Shown here in pieces: positions 1 to 7,178 of a DNA stretch of 18,123 bases. Origin of the DNA: CAYWRO01 sp964460345 (GTDB lineage Bacteria > Planctomycetota > Phycisphaerae > Phycisphaerales > UBA1924). Both the position numbers and the translations under genes were made by a program. Location of the stretch: NCBI GenBank assembly GCA_964460345.1, contig CAYWRO010000070.1, positions 1 through 18,123 on the forward strand. Direction: 5' to 3'. Below the pieces are notes generated by a model. That model was not told the DNA's origin. It worked only from the letters and a program-made list of their open reading frames with translations, and made no database searches. Position 1 is the first letter of the stretch; every line of letters starts with the position of its first letter.

Positions 1-865
1 CCCCGTGCAGATACACCCCGAGCCGCGCCGCATCAAACAAGTCCAGCGGCCTCCCCGCGGCGAGCACCGACGCCGGCAACGCCTTCCGAAGCAGCTCCGG
101 CAGTGGGGGGGACGGGTCCACAAACTGCGCCACCAGCCCGGCAATCAGCCCCGTCAGAACATCCCCGGTCCCCGCCGTCGCCAGGCACGGGTGCCCGCTC
201 GGGTTGACCCACGTCCGCGCCCCATCCGACACCACCGTCCGCGCCCCCTTGAGCACCACGATGACCCCCAGCCGCTGCGCGAGCCCCTCCGCCGCCCGCT
301 CGCGCGACTCGGCCAGCCCAAGGTCCCGCAAGCCCATCGCCTCCGTCAGCCGCCGAAACTCACCCGGATGCGGCGTCAGCACCGCCGCGGCGTGCAGGTC
401 CCGCGTCAACTCCGGGATCTCCGCCAGCGCGTTAATCCCGTCCGCATCCACAACGACCGGGCACTCCTCCTGCTGCACCGCCCGCAGCGTCGCCGCCCGC
501 GGCCCCTCTCCTCGCCCCAGGCCCGGCCCCACCGCCAGGCACTGGCTGAACCCCGCCGCCTCATCCACCAGCCGCGTCGCCTCGTGCGGCACAATCTGCC
601 CATCCGCCCCCACCGGGATCGGCAACCCCGTCGCGCTCGGCACGACGGAGATTGCGTGACTCAGAATCGGCTCCGGCGCCACGATCCGCGCCAGCCCCGC
701 GCCCGCCCGCAGCGCTGCGAGCGCCACGAGCGCCGGCGCCCCGATCATCCGAGGTGAGCCCGCGCACCCGCCCACGATCCCAACCGTCCCGTACGTCCCC
801 TTGTGCGAAACCGGCAAGCGGCGAGGAAGGCGAGGCAGATCGGCGGGCGAAGCGTCAGCAGGCAT
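1..865 (-). CDS. nnrD: ADP-dependent NAD(P)H-hydrate dehydratase, 3' end beyond window
   Basis: Repairs hydrated NADH/NADPH by dehydration at the expense of ADP (YjeF C-terminal, ribokinase-like fold, cytosolic). Translating the minus strand from the ATG at 865 gives 288 codons without a stop to the left edge. The family features are in order: HKGTYGTVGIVGG (residues 21-33), an Ala/Gly-rich helix (42-57), GPGLGRG (113-119), VVDADGINAL (138-147), TPHPGEF (164-170), VVLKGARTVV (203-212) and the nucleotide-binding and catalytic ATAGTGDVLTG (229-239) with Asp235. The ATG was chosen because it sits 20 residues before the conserved HKG; no clear Shine-Dalgarno site precedes it, and the frame stays open upstream. 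The N-terminal epimerase domain (NnrE), often fused to this one, is absent from this protein. Divergent from the hydrolase at 1073. Identification is firm. Confidence 0.93.
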   Translation of the reverse strand, partial: MPADASPADLPRLPRRLPVSHKGTYGTVGIVGGCAGSPRMIGAPALVALAALRAGAGLARIVAPEPILSHAISVVPSATGLPIPVGADGQIVPHEATRLVDEAAGFSQCLAVGPGLGRGEGPRAATLRAVQQEECPVVVDADGINALAEIPELTRDLHAAAVLTPHPGEFRRLTEAMGLRDLGLAESRERAAEGLAQRLGVIVVLKGARTVVSDGARTWVNPSGHPCLATAGTGDVLTGLIAGLVAQFVDPSPPLPELLRKALPASVLAAGRPLDLFDAARLGVYLHG

Positions 866-924
866 GCGACACAGTAGCCGCAGAGGGCGAGACGGCGGTT
901 CCGGCCCACAACGCACACCCGCGC

Positions 925-960
925 GGTGCCACGGCTTGCCCCGTCAGGGCAAGTCGTACC
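925..960. repeat. Hairpin repeat in the divergent intergenic region
   Basis: CTTGCCC (935-941) and GGGCAAG (947-953) form a stem around a 5-base loop. With one G-U pair the stem extends to 11 pairs (931-957). The flanks GGTGCCAC and GTACC resemble the lead found in other hairpins of this window, notably the one at 13772-13795. The rest of the 207-base gap 866-1072 holds only the presumed divergent promoters. Confidence 0.6.
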
Positions 961-1028
961 TCGACGCCGATCGCGCAAGGATCAATCGTAATCCGAGTAA
1001 TCCATTCTCACACCAGAACGCCGGGCGT

Positions 1029-1034
1029 TATGAT
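1029..1034 (+). promoter_or_regulatory. Possible -10 element (TATGAT) for the hydrolase gene
   Basis: TATGAT lies 39 bases before the ATG at 1073 in otherwise GC-rich sequence. No convincing -35 box is seen at the usual distance. Weak call by position and sequence only. Confidence 0.35.
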
Positions 1035-1072
1035 CGCACCCACCCACATACGACCGCCTATGGAGATGCACC

Positions 1073-2302
1073 ATGCGTCCACTGTTCGCCGCTCTTGTCC
1101 TGCTCTGCATCGTCGCCATGCTGGCCGGCCTGACCGCCGACAAAGGCGAGTCCGCCGCCGCCGTCGGCTCACTCCGCCAGCATCTTCGTGACGGCAAAGA
1201 GATCACCGACCAGCCACTCGCCGCGGTGCCCCTTACCAAAGCCGACGCCGCCATCGCGCGCGAACTGCTGTGGCAGGATCACGTCGAGCGGCTCCGGCGC
1301 GAACGCTCCAACGAGGTAGACGACCGCAAACTCGTCGACGGCGAACTGGAAATGCTCTTCGACGTCAGGACATTCGGAGAAGAGCCCGAGTCCGGCCACA
1401 GCCTCTGGATCTCCCTCCACGGCGGCGGAAACGCCCCCGCGCAGCTCAACGATTCTCAGTGGGAGAACCAGAAACGCCTCTACCAACTCGATGAAGGCAT
1501 TTACATCGCCCCGAGAGCGCCGACGAACACCTGGAACCTCTGGCACGAGCCGCACATCGACCGCCTCTTCGGCCGTCTCATCGCCGACTTCATCGCGCTT
1601 GAGGGAGTCGATCCCGATCGCGTCTACATCCTGGGCTACTCCGCCGGCGGCGACGGCGTGTACCAGCTTGCCCCGCGGATGGCGGACCACTGGGCCGCCG
1701 CGGCGATGATGGCCGGTCACCCGAACGACGCCAGCCCGCTCGGGCTCCGCAACGTCCCCTTCGCCCTTCAGGTCGGCGGCGACGATTCCGCCTACGACCG
1801 CAACAAGGTCGCCGCCGAGTGGGGCGAAAGGCTCAAGGCCCTCCGCGCGAGCGATCCCGGCGGGTACGAGCACTTCGTCAGGATCTACGAAGGCAAAGGG
1901 CACTGGATGGACCGCCAGGACGCCGACGCCCTGCCATGGATGGCGACGCATCAGCGCAACCCGATCCCAGACCGCGTGGTGTGGAAGCAGGCCGGCGTGA
2001 CCCACGACCGGTTCTACTGGCTCGCGGTCCCGCCCGGCACAGCCACTCCGGGCACGCTCATCGAGGCCACACGAAACGGCCAGACCATCGAACTCACCAA
2101 GGTGGAGGGCGTGACAACCCTACTCATCCGCCTCGACGACCGCATGCTCGACCTCGATAAGCCGGTCACCGTAACCCATAACGGCAAACCGCTCTTCGAA
2201 GGCATCGTCCCGCGAACGATCGACGTCCTCTCAAAGACGCTCACGGGCCGCGGCGACCCCAAGCTGATGTTCGACGCCGAGGTGCTCGTGGAGGTGAAGT
2301 AG
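1073..2302 (+). CDS. Secreted alpha/beta hydrolase, PHB-depolymerase/esterase-like
   Basis: A 409-residue exported esterase-type hydrolase of unknown substrate. The N terminus (two charged or polar residues, then a hydrophobic run to about residue 20) looks like a signal peptide. The alpha/beta-hydrolase core shows HGGG (116-119, oxyanion hole), the nucleophile elbow GYSAGG with Ser190, an acidic GGDDSAYD segment (235-242, probable Asp237 or Asp238) and His277 in KGHW. This arrangement resembles the feruloyl esterase/PHB depolymerase group (COG3509-like). A C-terminal segment of about 110 residues has repeated beta-type sequence (VTVTHNGKPLF) and may be a separate beta domain. GGAG at 1062-1065 supports the ATG at 1073. 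The TAG stop at 2300-2302 is one base from the stop of the opposing gene. Catalytic class is fairly sure; substrate is unknown. Confidence 0.85.
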   Translation: MRPLFAALVLLCIVAMLAGLTADKGESAAAVGSLRQHLRDGKEITDQPLAAVPLTKADAAIARELLWQDHVERLRRERSNEVDDRKLVDGELEMLFDVRTFGEEPESGHSLWISLHGGGNAPAQLNDSQWENQKRLYQLDEGIYIAPRAPTNTWNLWHEPHIDRLFGRLIADFIALEGVDPDRVYILGYSAGGDGVYQLAPRMADHWAAAAMMAGHPNDASPLGLRNVPFALQVGGDDSAYDRNKVAAEWGERLKALRASDPGGYEHFVRIYEGKGHWMDRQDADALPWMATHQRNPIPDRVVWKQAGVTHDRFYWLAVPPGTATPGTLIEATRNGQTIELTKVEGVTTLLIRLDDRMLDLDKPVTVTHNGKPLFEGIVPRTIDVLSKTLTGRGDPKLMFDAEVLVEVK

Positions 2303-2303
2303 C

Positions 2304-3818
2304 CTACTCCGCTGACTCCACCCCAATCCTCAACCGTCCCAGCAGGGGCGCAAGATTCACCATCGCGTTGTTCATCCCTGCCTCCCCCAGGTCCGTCGTC
2401 GCCAGCAGGATGTGCGTCGCATCACACGGCGTCTCATCGCCGAGCGTTGCATCCAGGTCCACCCAGGTCGGTGTTCCGTCGACCTCCAGCAGCGCCTGTG
2501 ACCACATGTGATACCCGAACACGTTCTTCTGCCCGGCGAACTCATCCACGTAAATCAACCCCGAGCACGCCCGCGCCGGAATTCCATCCGCCCGCAGCAT
2601 CGCCACCAGCAGTGTGCCGTGTTCCGTGCAGTCTCCCGCGCGCGTCCGCGCCGTCTCCGACGCCGTCGCAAACCCCACATCCAGGTTCTTCTCGTCGATG
2701 TGACGCTGCACAAACCGCCGCATCGCCTCCGCCCGCGCCGCCCTGTCTGACGCATCCACGCCCGCTACGGCCTTCTCCATCAGCGCACGCACCGCGGCGT
2801 CACCCGAATCCGCCATTGCCGTCGCCTTCGTGTACGCCTCATCCGCGGCGTCCGCCTCCGGCGCACGTCGCGGCGATGTAAGGTCCACCGTCAGCCGCAG
2901 CCGATCCTCACCCAGCCGCTCCACGCGCTGAATCGCCGACTCCGGCAGATCCCCAAGCTCCCCCTCCGCCACCGAAAGCACGTACATCGCCCGCTTCGTC
3001 CGCCGCGGACGCTTGATCGGCTTGTCCGGCGTCACCAGCGTGGAGACCAGCAGTTCCGGCGGCGCAAGCTCCGCGAGCGCCAAATCCCGATCCGCCAGGA
3101 TCGTCGTCATCGTGAACATCCCGAGGTTGATCTCCGACCGGATCGGCACGCCCTGCAAGTCCACATAATCCGTCGTCTGAATGCTCGGCATCAGGCTCGA
3201 GGTCGTCGTCCACTTGATCGCCGGCACGGTCCGCCCCAGTGCCTCCACCTGCGTGCGCTCGAGTACCTGATGCTTCGTCGTCGCAACCGTCAGCCCGTTG
3301 GAAGGATCAAGCGACTTGTACGTGATCTCCTCAGCTCCCGCCGCAAGCCGCGCCGCAACAAACTCGCGCGCCTCCCGAGGCGTCAGCCACGCCTCCGTGC
3401 TTCCGCCCGGCAGCGGCGCTTCGACTTCCGGCATCTCCGTCTCCCCCTGGCGCGCCCGCACCTTCACAGCGTCCTTGCCAAAGATGAACTCCTGCACGAC
3501 CGGCTCCGAGCCAAGCTGCTGCATCGAGCGCACGTACACCGGCTCTCCTCCCTGGGTCTCCACAAACGCCGACTCCAGCGAGACCTTGATCAACGCCTCC
3601 CCGCGCCGGATCTGAAGCTCGATCCGCGTGCTCGTCTTGAGATTCTCCCCCTCCATCTCAAGCGTCTCGCGCATCCACCCCGACCGCACGCCGTCGAGTT
3701 CGACGATGTACCACCGCTCGTACGGCGCGGCGGCCTGACCAGCCGCGGCGATCGCAGAGGTGAACAGCAGTGATGCAAACAGCGATGCAGCGATCAGGCG
3801 AACAAAGCGCAGCGTCAT
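2304..3818 (-). CDS. Secreted transglutaminase-like domain protein
   Basis: A 504-residue exported protein with a papain-like transglutaminase-core domain at its C terminus. It starts with a signal peptide (hydrophobic residues about 5-25, AIAAAGQA cleavage region). Residues about 35-330 form a beta-rich region of unknown role. The catalytic triad can be seen as Cys397 in GDCTEH, His437 in GYHMWSQ and Asp456 in WVDLDATLG, the usual Cys/His/Asp spacing of bacterial transglutaminase-like (PF01841) proteins, which act as amidases, peptidases or crosslinkers. The ATG at 3818 was chosen because the signal peptide begins there; the frame stays open 195 bases upstream, but that stretch contains repeat-like sequence. 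Stop is TAG (2304-2306). Substrate unknown. Confidence 0.85.
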   Translation of the reverse strand: MTLRFVRLIAASLFASLLFTSAIAAAGQAAAPYERWYIVELDGVRSGWMRETLEMEGENLKTSTRIELQIRRGEALIKVSLESAFVETQGGEPVYVRSMQQLGSEPVVQEFIFGKDAVKVRARQGETEMPEVEAPLPGGSTEAWLTPREAREFVAARLAAGAEEITYKSLDPSNGLTVATTKHQVLERTQVEALGRTVPAIKWTTTSSLMPSIQTTDYVDLQGVPIRSEINLGMFTMTTILADRDLALAELAPPELLVSTLVTPDKPIKRPRRTKRAMYVLSVAEGELGDLPESAIQRVERLGEDRLRLTVDLTSPRRAPEADAADEAYTKATAMADSGDAAVRALMEKAVAGVDASDRAARAEAMRRFVQRHIDEKNLDVGFATASETARTRAGDCTEHGTLLVAMLRADGIPARACSGLIYVDEFAGQKNVFGYHMWSQALLEVDGTPTWVDLDATLGDETPCDATHILLATTDLGEAGMNNAMVNLAPLLGRLRIGVESAE

Positions 3819-4159
3819 GTGTGGCTCCGGGGGTGCGTGCAGAAAGAGGGTAGGTCGCCGAATCGGCTCCCCTTGGACCGCCGGCTTCCAGCCGGCCAGA
3901 ACCACGATGAGCCCGGCCGCCCCGCCGAAATCGCCATGTGAATCAGCTGCGCTGCTGAGAACGCCTGTAAACCACCCGCGTTGCTCGCCAGGGCGCGCGA
4001 AGCGAGGACTCATCGAGTCCGAGCCGGCCGCACCAAAGGTGCGCTTCAGCCCCAGCCCAGGGCAACGCCCTGGGTAGAAGCCAGTGAATCTCGAAAGGGG
4101 TGCGGCGACGCCGAAGCCCTGAAAGGGCGGCCTACTCCGCCGGTCGTGTTACCCAACCC
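3819..4159. other. Gene-free stretch with short hairpin repeats
   Basis: 341 bases between the transglutaminase-like gene and the end of rimO. It holds three inverted repeats: GCCGGC/GCCGGC around TTCCA (3880-3896), CCCAGGGC/GCCCTGGG around AAC (4056-4074), and GCCCT/AGGGC around GAA (4116-4128). Similar motifs are scattered through many planctomycete genomes and are often mistranslated as protein. The second hairpin could act in transcript ending for rimO, but no T-run follows it. No gene is supported here. Confidence 0.6.
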
Positions 4160-5878
4160 TCAGCGGAGAATGTTGAGCGAAACACCCCGCCGCGGCGTAA
4201 CTTCCTCCACCGGCCGCGCAATCAGGTCATACCCGTCCGACCCCGTCACCACGCACCGCACCAACTCGCCCGGGGCCAACTCCCGCGTCGAGTGCACATA
4301 CGTCACCGCGTCGATCTGCGGCGCCTGGAAGTACGTCCGGCCTTCGTGAATCTGCCCCGCCCCGCTCACGCCGGTCGTCGCACGCCCGGTCGTCGCCGTG
4401 CGGCGATCGATCAGCACATCAAACCGCGCCCCCGTGTTCTCCGCATCATTCTCATCAAACTGCTCGGCCAGGTACGCCGCCTGCTCAAAGGCAATCTGCT
4501 GCTGCAGGCTCATGAGTTCGTCATAGCGGCGCTCGACGACATCCGCCGGCACCGCCAGCGCCGGATCCGCCGCCATCCGTCCGGCCACCGTCCCATCCTC
4601 GGGCGAATACCGGAAGACGCCCATCGCATCAAACCCGATCTCCTCGATGAACTCGAGAAGCTGCTGGTGGTCCGCTTCGGTCTCGCCGGGAAAGCCCGTG
4701 ATGAACGTCGTCCGGATCGACATCCCCGGGATGCGCTCGCGAAGCTTCAGCATCAACTCGCGCTGGTGCGCCGCCGAGACGTTCCGCCGCATCGCCGTCA
4801 GCATGTTGTCCGAGGCGTGCTGCAGCGGGATGTCGATGTACGGCACGATGCGCCCCTTCTGGGACAGGTGCGCGATCGCCTCGATCATCTCGTCGGAGAA
4901 GTTCGTCGGGTAGGCGTACATCAGCCGCACCCAGCCGTCCTTCACCCCCGCCTCGTCAAACGCGCGGTTCACCGCGGCCAGCATGCCCGGCATGCCGGTG
5001 GCACGGCTCTCCGAGCCGTGATTTCCACCCGTGGCACGGCTCTCCGAGCCGTGATGTCCATCGGCTCGGAGAGCCGATCCACCCATCCCAATCCCCAGGT
5101 CATCCCCGTAGCTCGTCGTGTCCTGCCCGATCAGGTTCAACTCGAACGCCCCGTCGGCGATCAACTCGCGCGCCTCGGCGACAATCCGCTCCAGCGGCTT
5201 GGAACGCATCTTCCCGCGAATGCTCGGAATCGTGCAGAACGCGCAGTTCTGGTTGCACCCCTCGCTGATTCGCAGATACGCGTAGTGCCGCGGCGTAATC
5301 CGCAGCCGCGCCGAGTCATCCTCGAAGTACCCGATCCCCTTGCCGTCCTTGCCGTTAACGGTCAGCCCCACCGTGTCCTGCCCGCGCTCCTTCGCGGCGA
5401 CCAGCGCGTTGGCAGCGATCCAGTACCGCGGCCCCTCCGCCGCATCCGGCGCTTCGCGCACGGGCGCACGCCCACGCACCGCCTCCACGATCCGGTCCCG
5501 GTCAAAAACGCCGATCAGCGCATCCACCCCCGGCGCCCACTCCAGCATCTTCGCCCGGTGCCGCTGCACGAGGCATCCTGCCACGACGACGCGCTTGACG
5601 CTCCCCGCCTCCTTGGCCCGCAGCGCTTCCTGGATCACCCCGAGCGACTCGTCCTTCGAGGCCTCCAGAAACCCGCACGTATTCACCACGACCGCGTCGG
5701 CGTTGTCGAAGTCGCCCGATCCGCCGCCCGAGACCACGGCGATGCCGTCCTCGGCCAGCAGCCCGAGCATCTTCTCCGAGTCCACCAGGTTCTTCGGGCA
5801 GCCCAGAGAGACGAACGACACCGAGCGAATCTCGCTGGCAGCACTCTCGGCGCGCACGTTTTCCGGGCCAGTATGCAT
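4160..5878 (-). CDS. rimO: Ribosomal protein S12 methylthiotransferase RimO
   Basis: Radical-SAM enzyme that adds a methylthio group to the conserved aspartate of ribosomal protein S12. The 572-residue product has the UPF0004 domain with Cys27 (SLGCPKN), Cys68 (NTCGF) and Cys102 (AGCLV) binding the auxiliary Fe-S cluster; the radical-SAM motif Cys208-Cys212-Cys215 (CNQNCAFC); and a C-terminal TRAM-type domain. SLGCPKNLVDSE and YAYPTNFS favour RimO over MiaB. The protein is much longer than E. coli RimO (441 residues). Extra segments lie at about 150-195, at about 264-294 (encoded by hairpin repeats) and as a short Ala/Thr-rich insert in the TRAM region. The ATG at 5878 puts the UPF0004 domain near the N terminus; no Shine-Dalgarno is seen. 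A 53-codon upstream extension exists but is low-complexity. The MshEN-domain gene lies 86 bases upstream, same strand. Confidence 0.95.
   Translation of the reverse strand: MHTGPENVRAESAASEIRSVSFVSLGCPKNLVDSEKMLGLLAEDGIAVVSGGGSGDFDNADAVVVNTCGFLEASKDESLGVIQEALRAKEAGSVKRVVVAGCLVQRHRAKMLEWAPGVDALIGVFDRDRIVEAVRGRAPVREAPDAAEGPRYWIAANALVAAKERGQDTVGLTVNGKDGKGIGYFEDDSARLRITPRHYAYLRISEGCNQNCAFCTIPSIRGKMRSKPLERIVAEARELIADGAFELNLIGQDTTSYGDDLGIGMGGSALRADGHHGSESRATGGNHGSESRATGMPGMLAAVNRAFDEAGVKDGWVRLMYAYPTNFSDEMIEAIAHLSQKGRIVPYIDIPLQHASDNMLTAMRRNVSAAHQRELMLKLRERIPGMSIRTTFITGFPGETEADHQQLLEFIEEIGFDAMGVFRYSPEDGTVAGRMAADPALAVPADVVERRYDELMSLQQQIAFEQAAYLAEQFDENDAENTGARFDVLIDRRTATTGRATTGVSGAGQIHEGRTYFQAPQIDAVTYVHSTRELAPGELVRCVVTGSDGYDLIARPVEEVTPRRGVSLNILR
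4999..5083. repeat. Three hairpin repeats inside the rimO coding sequence
   Basis: Unit 1 pairs CACGGCTC (5003-5010) with GAGCCGTG (5014-5021) across TCC. Unit 2 repeats it exactly at 5036-5043 and 5047-5054. Unit 3 pairs ATCGGCTC (5061-5068) with GAGCCGAT (5072-5079) across GGA. Units 1 and 2 share the GTGGCAC lead with intergenic hairpins elsewhere. The stretch is translated in frame as RimO residues about 264-294, including HGSESRATG twice, between the conserved IGQDTTSYGDDLG and WVRLMYAYP segments. Confidence 0.9.
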
Positions 5879-5885
5879 AACCGCA

Positions 5886-5891
5886 AGTCTA
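5886..5891 (-). promoter_or_regulatory. Possible -10 element (TAGACT) close to the rimO start
   Basis: On the minus strand TAGACTTGC ends only a few bases before the rimO ATG; the same nine bases occur before the metallophosphoesterase gene (10438-10446). If used, the rimO transcript would be almost leaderless. No -35 box is evident. Speculative. Confidence 0.25.
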
Positions 5892-5964
5892 TGCAGAACC
5901 ACGGGATAATGTGGCCGGCCGCAGGCGAATTCCTTGCTCAGCCCGCCGCCCAGGCCGTGCCCGC

Positions 5965-6462
5965 TCAGCCCGCCAGCCGCTGCGGCAGCCCGTCTCCGAT
6001 GAGCATCTCGCGCGACATCCCGTCCATCGGGTAGCACCGCATCAACGCATGCCCCAGTGAATCCGGCGTCGCCAGCACCAGGAACGAGCGCTCACCGATC
6101 GATCGTGTCGTGAAGTTCAGCGCCCGCACCAGCCGGTCCCGCGTCGTGCAGATCATCAACTCCCCGCGCTCATACCCGATCGGCAGCACTCCGAACTGCC
6201 ACGCCTGCCGGCGGTTGATCAACGTCAGCACCGCAGGATCGATGTGCTCGATCGTCGGGTCCACCCAGCGCGCGAGCTGCGCGTACTGCTCTGCCCACGC
6301 CTGCTCCACGGCCCGGGCGTTGATCTCATAGAGATCCTCCGCGATCTCCCCAAAGGGCCGATGCGTCCGCCGCTGCTCCTCCAGAATCGCCTGGCACTGC
6401 TCCTCCGTGATCACCTTCTGGGCGACGAGCAACTCCCCGATACGGCTGTGTGACTGGGGCAT
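5965..6462 (-). CDS. Stand-alone GspE/MshE N-terminal (MshEN) domain protein
   Basis: A 165-residue protein consisting of the N-terminal domain of type II secretion/type IV pilus ATPases (PF05157) without any ATPase part. Residues 7-30 (R7, G9, L11, L12, I18, L27, Q30) and 36-59 (G38, I40, I47, Q59) are two 24-residue motifs separated by five residues, the architecture described for the c-di-GMP-binding MshEN domain. The second motif starts with Pro36 rather than Arg. Residues about 60-150 continue the family's alpha/beta fold (LTLINRRQAWQFGVLPIG, then an LMICTTRD strand). A perfect Shine-Dalgarno AAGGAGG (plus-strand 6469-6475) precedes the ATG. It lies upstream of rimO on the same strand. 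A role as a c-di-GMP sensor or an adaptor for a secretion/pilus machine is inference. Confidence 0.8.
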   Translation of the reverse strand: MPQSHSRIGELLVAQKVITEEQCQAILEEQRRTHRPFGEIAEDLYEINARAVEQAWAEQYAQLARWVDPTIEHIDPAVLTLINRRQAWQFGVLPIGYERGELMICTTRDRLVRALNFTTRSIGERSFLVLATPDSLGHALMRCYPMDGMSREMLIGDGLPQRLAG

Positions 6463-6705
6463 GTTCAGCCTCCTTGCTTCCCTGAAACAGGTGGGTCATT
6501 CAACTCCCCATACATCGACCACCAGAACAGGGGGAATGAGCGTCTCCATGCCGTCAGGCGGCAGTCTGGGCAGCCTCTGCCGCGGCGGACGATCGCAACG
6601 GCCGCCCTCCCTCCCGCTGGTCCGCCGAACTGAAGCGACCCGATAACGGACAATGCCGGCCGGGTCGCCGCGGCGTGCCATGGCCGGATGGGTTGACGCC
6701 ACTGG

Positions 6706-6711
6706 TATGCT
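6706..6711 (+). promoter_or_regulatory. Possible -10 element (GG-TATGCT) for the FHA gene
   Basis: TATGCT preceded by GG lies 20 bases before the ATG at 6731. A TTGACG at 6693-6698 is too close (7-base spacing) to be its -35 box. The 268-base gap 6463-6730 contains nothing else that I recognise. Confidence 0.35.
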
Positions 6712-6730
6712 CAATCGCGGGAGACGGCTC

Positions 6731-7093
6731 ATGTATGAACTGACCGTGTGCAAGGCTGACGGATCGGTCCTCCGGCGCTTCGATCTCACGCACCTGCTCC
6801 ACCCCGGACGCCCCCTCCGCGTCGGCCGCGGCGATGACTGCCAGATCCGCATCACCAATGGCACGGTCAGCCGTCATCACTGCGAGATCGAGGCGCTTGA
6901 CGAGGATGAGTGGGTGATCCGCGACCTTGGCTCCACGCACGGCACCCTCGTCCGCGGCGAGCCGATCCGCGAGCGCGAGCTTGAGGAAGGCCTGGAGGTC
7001 CAGATCGGCCCCGCCCTCCTCCGGTTTGAGAGCGTCGCGGCCCGAATCGCCCGTGATCTTGACCGCGAAATCGCCGACGACGCCGACGCCTGA
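6731..7093 (+). CDS. Small FHA-domain protein
   Basis: A 120-residue protein that is almost entirely one forkhead-associated domain, a phosphothreonine-peptide reader usually partnered with Ser/Thr kinases. The key motifs are VGRG (31-34, Arg33), SRHH (47-50, Ser47 and His49 positions) and GSTHGT (67-72), where His70 replaces the usual Asn of GSxNGT. There is no transmembrane segment or extra domain. The start at 6731 is backed by GGGAG about seven bases upstream; earlier in-frame ATGs (for example 6707) would add only non-domain residues. No kinase or phosphatase gene is in the window, so its partner is unknown. argF begins 85 bases downstream on the same strand. Confidence 0.88.
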   Translation: MYELTVCKADGSVLRRFDLTHLLHPGRPLRVGRGDDCQIRITNGTVSRHHCEIEALDEDEWVIRDLGSTHGTLVRGEPIRERELEEGLEVQIGPALLRFESVAARIARDLDREIADDADA

Positions 7094-7123
7094 GCCGCGG
7101 CGCCGCCCATCCTTACTCCCGGC

Positions 7124-7129
7124 TACAGT
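7124..7129 (+). promoter_or_regulatory. Possible -10 element (GGC-TACAGT) for argF
   Basis: TACAGT with a GGC lead lies 50 bases before the proposed TTG start of argF. No -35 box is evident. Similar GGC-TAC-N-C/G-T elements precede yidC. Confidence 0.3.
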
Positions 7130-7178
7130 TGCGGTTTTCCCCACCCGAATCGCCTCTTGGCGCCTGGAGGGCCCGCGC

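Noticed and set aside
5..757. A 250-codon open frame on the plus strand at the left edge
   Set aside because: It is antisense to nnrD, whose conserved motifs are read on the minus strand and run off the edge. The product is almost only Arg, Pro, His and Gln.
3819..4013. A 65-residue N-terminal extension of the transglutaminase-like protein
   Set aside because: It precedes a clear signal peptide that begins at the ATG at 3818 and includes the repeat-like GWKPAVQGE segment.
4100..6034. A 644-codon open frame on the plus strand opposite rimO
   Set aside because: It is antisense to a certain gene with all catalytic motifs, is very rich in Arg, His and Pro, and has no domain-like sequence. Long antisense frames are expected at this GC content.
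6536..6646. A 36-codon frame after a GGGGGA in the FHA upstream gap
   Set aside because: Low-complexity, Ser/Arg-rich product without any conserved look; the ribosome-site match is likely chance.
6693..6711. TTGACG and TATGCT as a -35/-10 pair before the FHA gene
   Set aside because: The spacing is seven bases instead of about 17, so they cannot work together as a standard promoter.
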